Notes under the pieces: generated by a model
Databases searched by the model: none
The model's input: the letters and a program-made list of their open reading frames with translations, nothing else
Told to the model about the DNA's origin: nothing
Part shown: positions 60,930 through 64,000 of the stretch, one piece after another
How the letters are laid out: each line of letters starts with the position of its first letter
How positions within the stretch are numbered: the stretch's first letter is position 1
Assembly (NCBI GenBank): GCA_900767135.1
Contig: CAAFYU010000046.1
Coordinates: 57,856 to 121,855, forward strand
Length of the DNA: 64,000 nt
From: Candidatus Gastranaerophilales bacterium
Lineage (GTDB): Bacteria; Cyanobacteriota; Vampirovibrionia; Gastranaerophilales; Gastranaerophilaceae
Direction: 5' to 3'
Translations under genes and position numbers: made by a program

Positions 60930-62588
60930 ATGAAGAAGTTTGATTTTTTTAGACAATTTAGGGACGCCGTTTTGGTACTTAATAAAAAGCACGAAGTCGT
61001 GTACAAAAACCACACTTTTAAAAGATGGTTTAAAGACTTTACTAATCTAAAAAAACTTTCGCACCATTCAAGTTTTGACATCTGTCCGCTGAATTCTGAA
61101 AACATCGAAATCTATTCTCCCATCTACCATGCAGTGGTGTCGAAAGAGGATTTTTTTGCAAGAATTTCTTACCAATCTGAACTAAATCGAATTTATTATT
61201 ATGATCTTCAAGCCATAAAAAAAGGTGGCTATACCATAATATTTTTCACAGATGTAAGTGCACAAAATCGTCTGAATGATGTTTATGACGAAAATGAAAA
61301 ATTAAAAGCAAAAATCAACGAACTTCTTGAAGAAAACGAAGATTTACAAAAAATCAAACAAAAAGCTCAAAGCCAAGCTATCCGAATTGCCCTCATAAAC
61401 AAGGTTTCCAATAATATAAGAGAAAGTATTGACCTCTCTCAAATTCTACAATCAGCACTCAAAGAACTTGCAATTATGTTTGGTGCTTACAAGGCGTATT
61501 ATGCAAAAGCAGACGGGCACCAATTTGAAATAGACGAGGTTTATGGCGAAAAGAAATCTAAGAAAAAAGTCTTGATATCTTTTGACGATAATACGGCGGA
61601 AACTATTGATAGGAAAGAGATTGCGATATCTAATTCGTTGATAGAATATGTTGGTGCAAAACCGTTTAAAGAACCTGTGCTGAGGATTATAATTCCGGTT
61701 CACCACATGCAAAACCTAATGGGAGTCATAGTTTTGCTCAGTTATCAGAAGCGAGAACTCAACGAAGAAATTGAAATTTTGGACGCAATTTCTTCTCAAT
61801 TGTCCAACGCAATCACTCGTGCAGAACTTTATCAAAAGAATGTTCAAACTGTAAAAGAACTCAAAAGTGCAATGAAAGAGTTGAAAGAAACCCAAATTCA
61901 ACTTATCAATTCTGAAAAAATGGCGTCCCTCGGGCAACTTGTAGCAGGCGTTGCACATGAAATTAATACCCCTGTTGCTTCAATAAAATCAAATAACGGA
62001 ATAGTCGCAAAACTGCTCGGCTCAATAGAAGACGCTGATTTGAGAGAGATGTTGACTGACATAAATGAGATTGACAAAGAGGCAGTAAATCGAATTAGCA
62101 ACATCGTGACTTCGCTCAAAAAATTTGTGCGTTTGGACGAGGCAGAACTTCAAGAGGCGGACATTAATAAGGAACTGGATTTAACGCTGGAACTTATTCG
62201 CCACGAAACAAAAAACCGAATTAATGTTGTAAAAAATTACGGCGAAATCCCGACTATCAAATGTTTTCCAAACATGCTCAATCAGGTGTTTACAAACATT
62301 TTAGTTAACGCATGCCAAGCGATTGATGGGCAAGGAACGATTACAATCACAACAGAATATAGAAGTAAAAACCTTGTTGTAAAGATAAAAGATACCGGTA
62401 AAGGAATTCCGCAAAATCAGCTCAGCAAGATATTTTCCGCTGGTTTTACGACGAAAGGAATTGGGGTTGGAACAGGGCTCGGACTTGCTATTTGTTCAAA
62501 GATTATAGAAAAGCATAAAGGGAAAATTACTGTAAATAGTGAGGTTGGTAAAGGTAGCGAGTTTGTTATTACTCTCTCTGGGAAGTAG
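60930..62588 (+). CDS. Soluble histidine kinase with PAS-like and GAF domains
   Basis: 552 residues with no membrane segment. A PAS-like N-terminus (DAVLVLNKKHEVVYKN), a coiled coil (about 110-150), a GAF domain (about 155-310), then VAGVAHEINTPVASIKSN (His box) and an HATPase with GTGLGLAICSKIIEKHKG. No adjacent response regulator. An upstream ATG-less extension is in frame, but TATAAT (60918-60923) ends 6 nt before ATG 60930, with TTGCCC 17 bp upstream of it. Confidence 0.9.
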   Translation: MKKFDFFRQFRDAVLVLNKKHEVVYKNHTFKRWFKDFTNLKKLSHHSSFDICPLNSENIEIYSPIYHAVVSKEDFFARISYQSELNRIYYYDLQAIKKGGYTIIFFTDVSAQNRLNDVYDENEKLKAKINELLEENEDLQKIKQKAQSQAIRIALINKVSNNIRESIDLSQILQSALKELAIMFGAYKAYYAKADGHQFEIDEVYGEKKSKKKVLISFDDNTAETIDRKEIAISNSLIEYVGAKPFKEPVLRIIIPVHHMQNLMGVIVLLSYQKRELNEEIEILDAISSQLSNAITRAELYQKNVQTVKELKSAMKELKETQIQLINSEKMASLGQLVAGVAHEINTPVASIKSNNGIVAKLLGSIEDADLREMLTDINEIDKEAVNRISNIVTSLKKFVRLDEAELQEADINKELDLTLELIRHETKNRINVVKNYGEIPTIKCFPNMLNQVFTNILVNACQAIDGQGTITITTEYRSKNLVVKIKDTGKGIPQNQLSKIFSAGFTTKGIGVGTGLGLAICSKIIEKHKGKITVNSEVGKGSEFVITLSGK

Positions 62589-62902
62589 TAATTGTGAATT
62601 TTTATTACAAAAATTGTTGAGCTATATTTGAAAGACACTAATTATTAAAAAAACAAAAGCAGTTTTAATGACTAATTTTGTGCATAATCAAGACAAAATT
62701 TGAAATATATGTTATATTGGTAATATAAAGTGTTAGTTTTACCCTTAAACAAAAATTTAACCCGTGACTGCACTTATCACAGTAAAAGAAAAATAATGTT
62801 AATAAAAGTTAATATAAGTAGGTAAAAAAGGCAATATTTAATTCTCGGAATTTTTAATATATTAGTAGTGTAGAATTTAAGTATTGTGTTGGAGGAAACT
62901 TA
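62589..62902. other. Intergenic region upstream of the HEAT-repeat gene
   Basis: 314 bp, AT-rich, no gene. Several TATAT stretches; the best promoter is TAGAAT around 62872-62877, about 25 nt before the ATG. Nothing else recognisable. Confidence 0.4.
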
Positions 62903-63760
62903 ATGACAATTAGTGTGAACAGCAAGAAAAAACAAACAAAAAAATCTTTTGACGAATTATTGGTAGATTTGAAGACAAGCAATTCAGAAAAAGTTAGATA
63001 TAATGCCGCTCGTGTTCTTGGAGAAATGGGCGATTCAAAAGCAGTTGAACCATTAATTGACGTATTAAAACATGATAAAAACGGATCAGTAAGATTGTAT
63101 GCAGCTCGTGCTTTGGGTGAACTTGGTGATTCAAAAGCAACTATTCACTTGATTGAATCTCTTCGTGAAGACAGAAACGTTGACGTAAGAGTTCGTGCCG
63201 CTCGTGCTTTGGGTCGTTTGGGTGGCGAAATCGTTGTTGAACCGCTTGTTGAAGCTTTGAACGATGAAAATCCGCAAGTTTGTATTACAGCAACAGACGC
63301 ATTGATTGAAATCGGTGATGTTGCAACAGATGCTTTGATTGATTCATTGGATCACGAAAAAGTAAACGTAAGATGTGATGCAACTCGTGCTTTGGGCGAA
63401 ATCGGTAATAAGAAAGCAGTTGATAAAGTTATCAACATGTTGTATGACGAATGGGTAAACGTTAGAATTTACGCCGTAACATCATTGGGCAAATTGAATG
63501 ATACAAAAGCAGTTCCTGCATTGATTGATGTTATGAAAAACCGTAGTGAAAACGAACTTGTTAGAGCAGGTGCAGCAGCAGCATTGGGTGTTCTTAGAGA
63601 TCAAAGAGCATTGTTGCCGTTGAGAGAATTGATTATGGAAGCTGAAGAACTTGGTGAACTTGAAGATACAGCTTTGAAATCATTCAAAAAAATCATGGCT
63701 GCAAATTGGCAATCAATTCCTGGTGCAACAGCTCAAAAGAAACCAGCTGCAACATTTTAG
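62903..63760 (+). CDS. HEAT-repeat protein (PBS-lyase-like repeats)
   Basis: 285 residues containing about seven ~31-residue HEAT repeats with the consensus VRxxAARALGELGDSKAVEPLI. Such repeats occur in CpcE/F-type phycobilin lyases and in many scaffold proteins. With no bilin genes in view, a protein-binding scaffold is the safer reading. Strong ribosome site GGAGGAAA. Confidence 0.85.
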   Translation: MTISVNSKKKQTKKSFDELLVDLKTSNSEKVRYNAARVLGEMGDSKAVEPLIDVLKHDKNGSVRLYAARALGELGDSKATIHLIESLREDRNVDVRVRAARALGRLGGEIVVEPLVEALNDENPQVCITATDALIEIGDVATDALIDSLDHEKVNVRCDATRALGEIGNKKAVDKVINMLYDEWVNVRIYAVTSLGKLNDTKAVPALIDVMKNRSENELVRAGAAAALGVLRDQRALLPLRELIMEAEELGELEDTALKSFKKIMAANWQSIPGATAQKKPAATF

Positions 63761-63790
63761 TTGTATGAGATAACAAAAAGGATTAAACGA

Positions 63791-63819
63791 GAGTCGTCAA
63801 TAGTGACGGCTCTTCTTTT
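63791..63819 (+). terminator. Terminator of the HEAT-repeat gene
   Basis: GAGTCGTCA/TGACGGCTC stem (one G-U) with ATAG loop, then TTCTTTT. Confidence 0.82.
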
Positions 63820-63824
63820 GTTAG

Positions 63825-64000
63825 GGCAAAGATGCGAAGAGTCCAAGAGGGTGGTATTTGAAAAAACAGTTTTTAAAGTAGGTCGGCATTGCGGAATTAC
63901 GTACGAGTGTTTAACTCGGGAAGCGAGTAACGAAATTCATATCTGCGACAGCAATATGAATGGCAGTTGCGAGCGAGAAGTAATTCCAAGACGCTATGCC
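63825..64000. repeat. Dispersed palindromic repeat, cut by window end
   Basis: GATGCGAAGAGTCCAAGAGG resembles the GATGC-TAAGAGG words of the fusion-gene insertions. GTAGGTCGGCATTGCGGAATTACG (about 63879-63902) pairs imperfectly with AGTAATTCCAAGACGCTATGCC at the window end. The same GTCGGCAT/ATGCCGAC core occurs at 50749-50768. The right end lies outside the window. Confidence 0.6.

Noticed and set aside
1..64000. tRNA, rRNA, tmRNA or RNase P genes
   Set aside because: Intergenic regions were read for acceptor/T-arm patterns and long conserved RNA motifs; none was recognised. A covariance-model scan could still find a divergent one.

Overview
AT-rich bacterial chromosome, most likely a Melainabacteria/Vampirovibrionia-type organism (Candidatus Gastranaerophilales-like), the non-photosynthetic sister group of Cyanobacteria. 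This is inferred from an LdpA-like two-cluster Fe-S protein, an RpaB-like response regulator with a membrane kinase, a plant/cyanobacterial-type glutamate-cysteine ligase, an apparent origin beside dnaN with TTTTCnACA-type boxes, and many small lineage-specific proteins. No rRNA, tRNA, CRISPR array or phage was seen.

Layout. 1-8.6 kb: mixed metabolic and orphan genes (FAD-linked oxidase, clpB, pnuC, DUF2971, a LuxR-type HTH). 8.6-13.7 kb: leftward block lepA, phosphatase, rseP, dnaN. 13.8-14.1 kb: candidate replication origin. 14.2-21.7 kb: rightward block rpsO, serine hydrolase, ldpA-like, hom, dapF, rpsF-ssb-rpsR. 21.7-33.5 kb: 2-hydroxyacid dehydrogenase, rarA, eno, a solute-binding lipoprotein, murA, a glycosyltransferase, a BioD-like protein, a HAD phosphatase and a GGDEF protein. 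33.5-34.5 kb: three tandem ~310-bp units, each encoding a 21-24 residue hydrophobic peptide with a convergent antisense promoter. 34.5-47.5 kb: hsp20, a PIF1-like helicase, rsmH, a two-component system, tadA, rpmB, hinT, holB and holA. 47.6-53.5 kb: a type II fatty-acid/polyketide cassette with the domain order of the aryl-polyene (APE) core. 53.5-64 kb: UDP-glucuronate decarboxylase, rsmA, gshA, dut, GH57, a histidine kinase, a HEAT-repeat protein and a palindromic repeat cut by the window end.

The strongest candidate for an undescribed system is the peptide array at 33531-34455. Promoter, leader, terminator and antisense promoter are nearly identical between copies. The peptide gene diverges while keeping hydrophobicity and an internal perfect hairpin. 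This is what a multicopy type I toxin-antitoxin-like module would look like.

Two genome-scale signals also stand out. First, about 18 genes carry a -10 hexamer ending 6-8 nt before the start codon with no Shine-Dalgarno, implying common leaderless transcription. Second, seven perfect TTTTCTACA 9-mers and two near-matches lie within ~190 bp beside an AT-rich tract upstream of dnaN.

The APE-like cassette contains a ketosynthase-dehydratase fusion gene that has absorbed two related inverted-repeat elements in frame. Several coding starts below were moved downstream from the longest possible reading frame; the reason is given in each entry.
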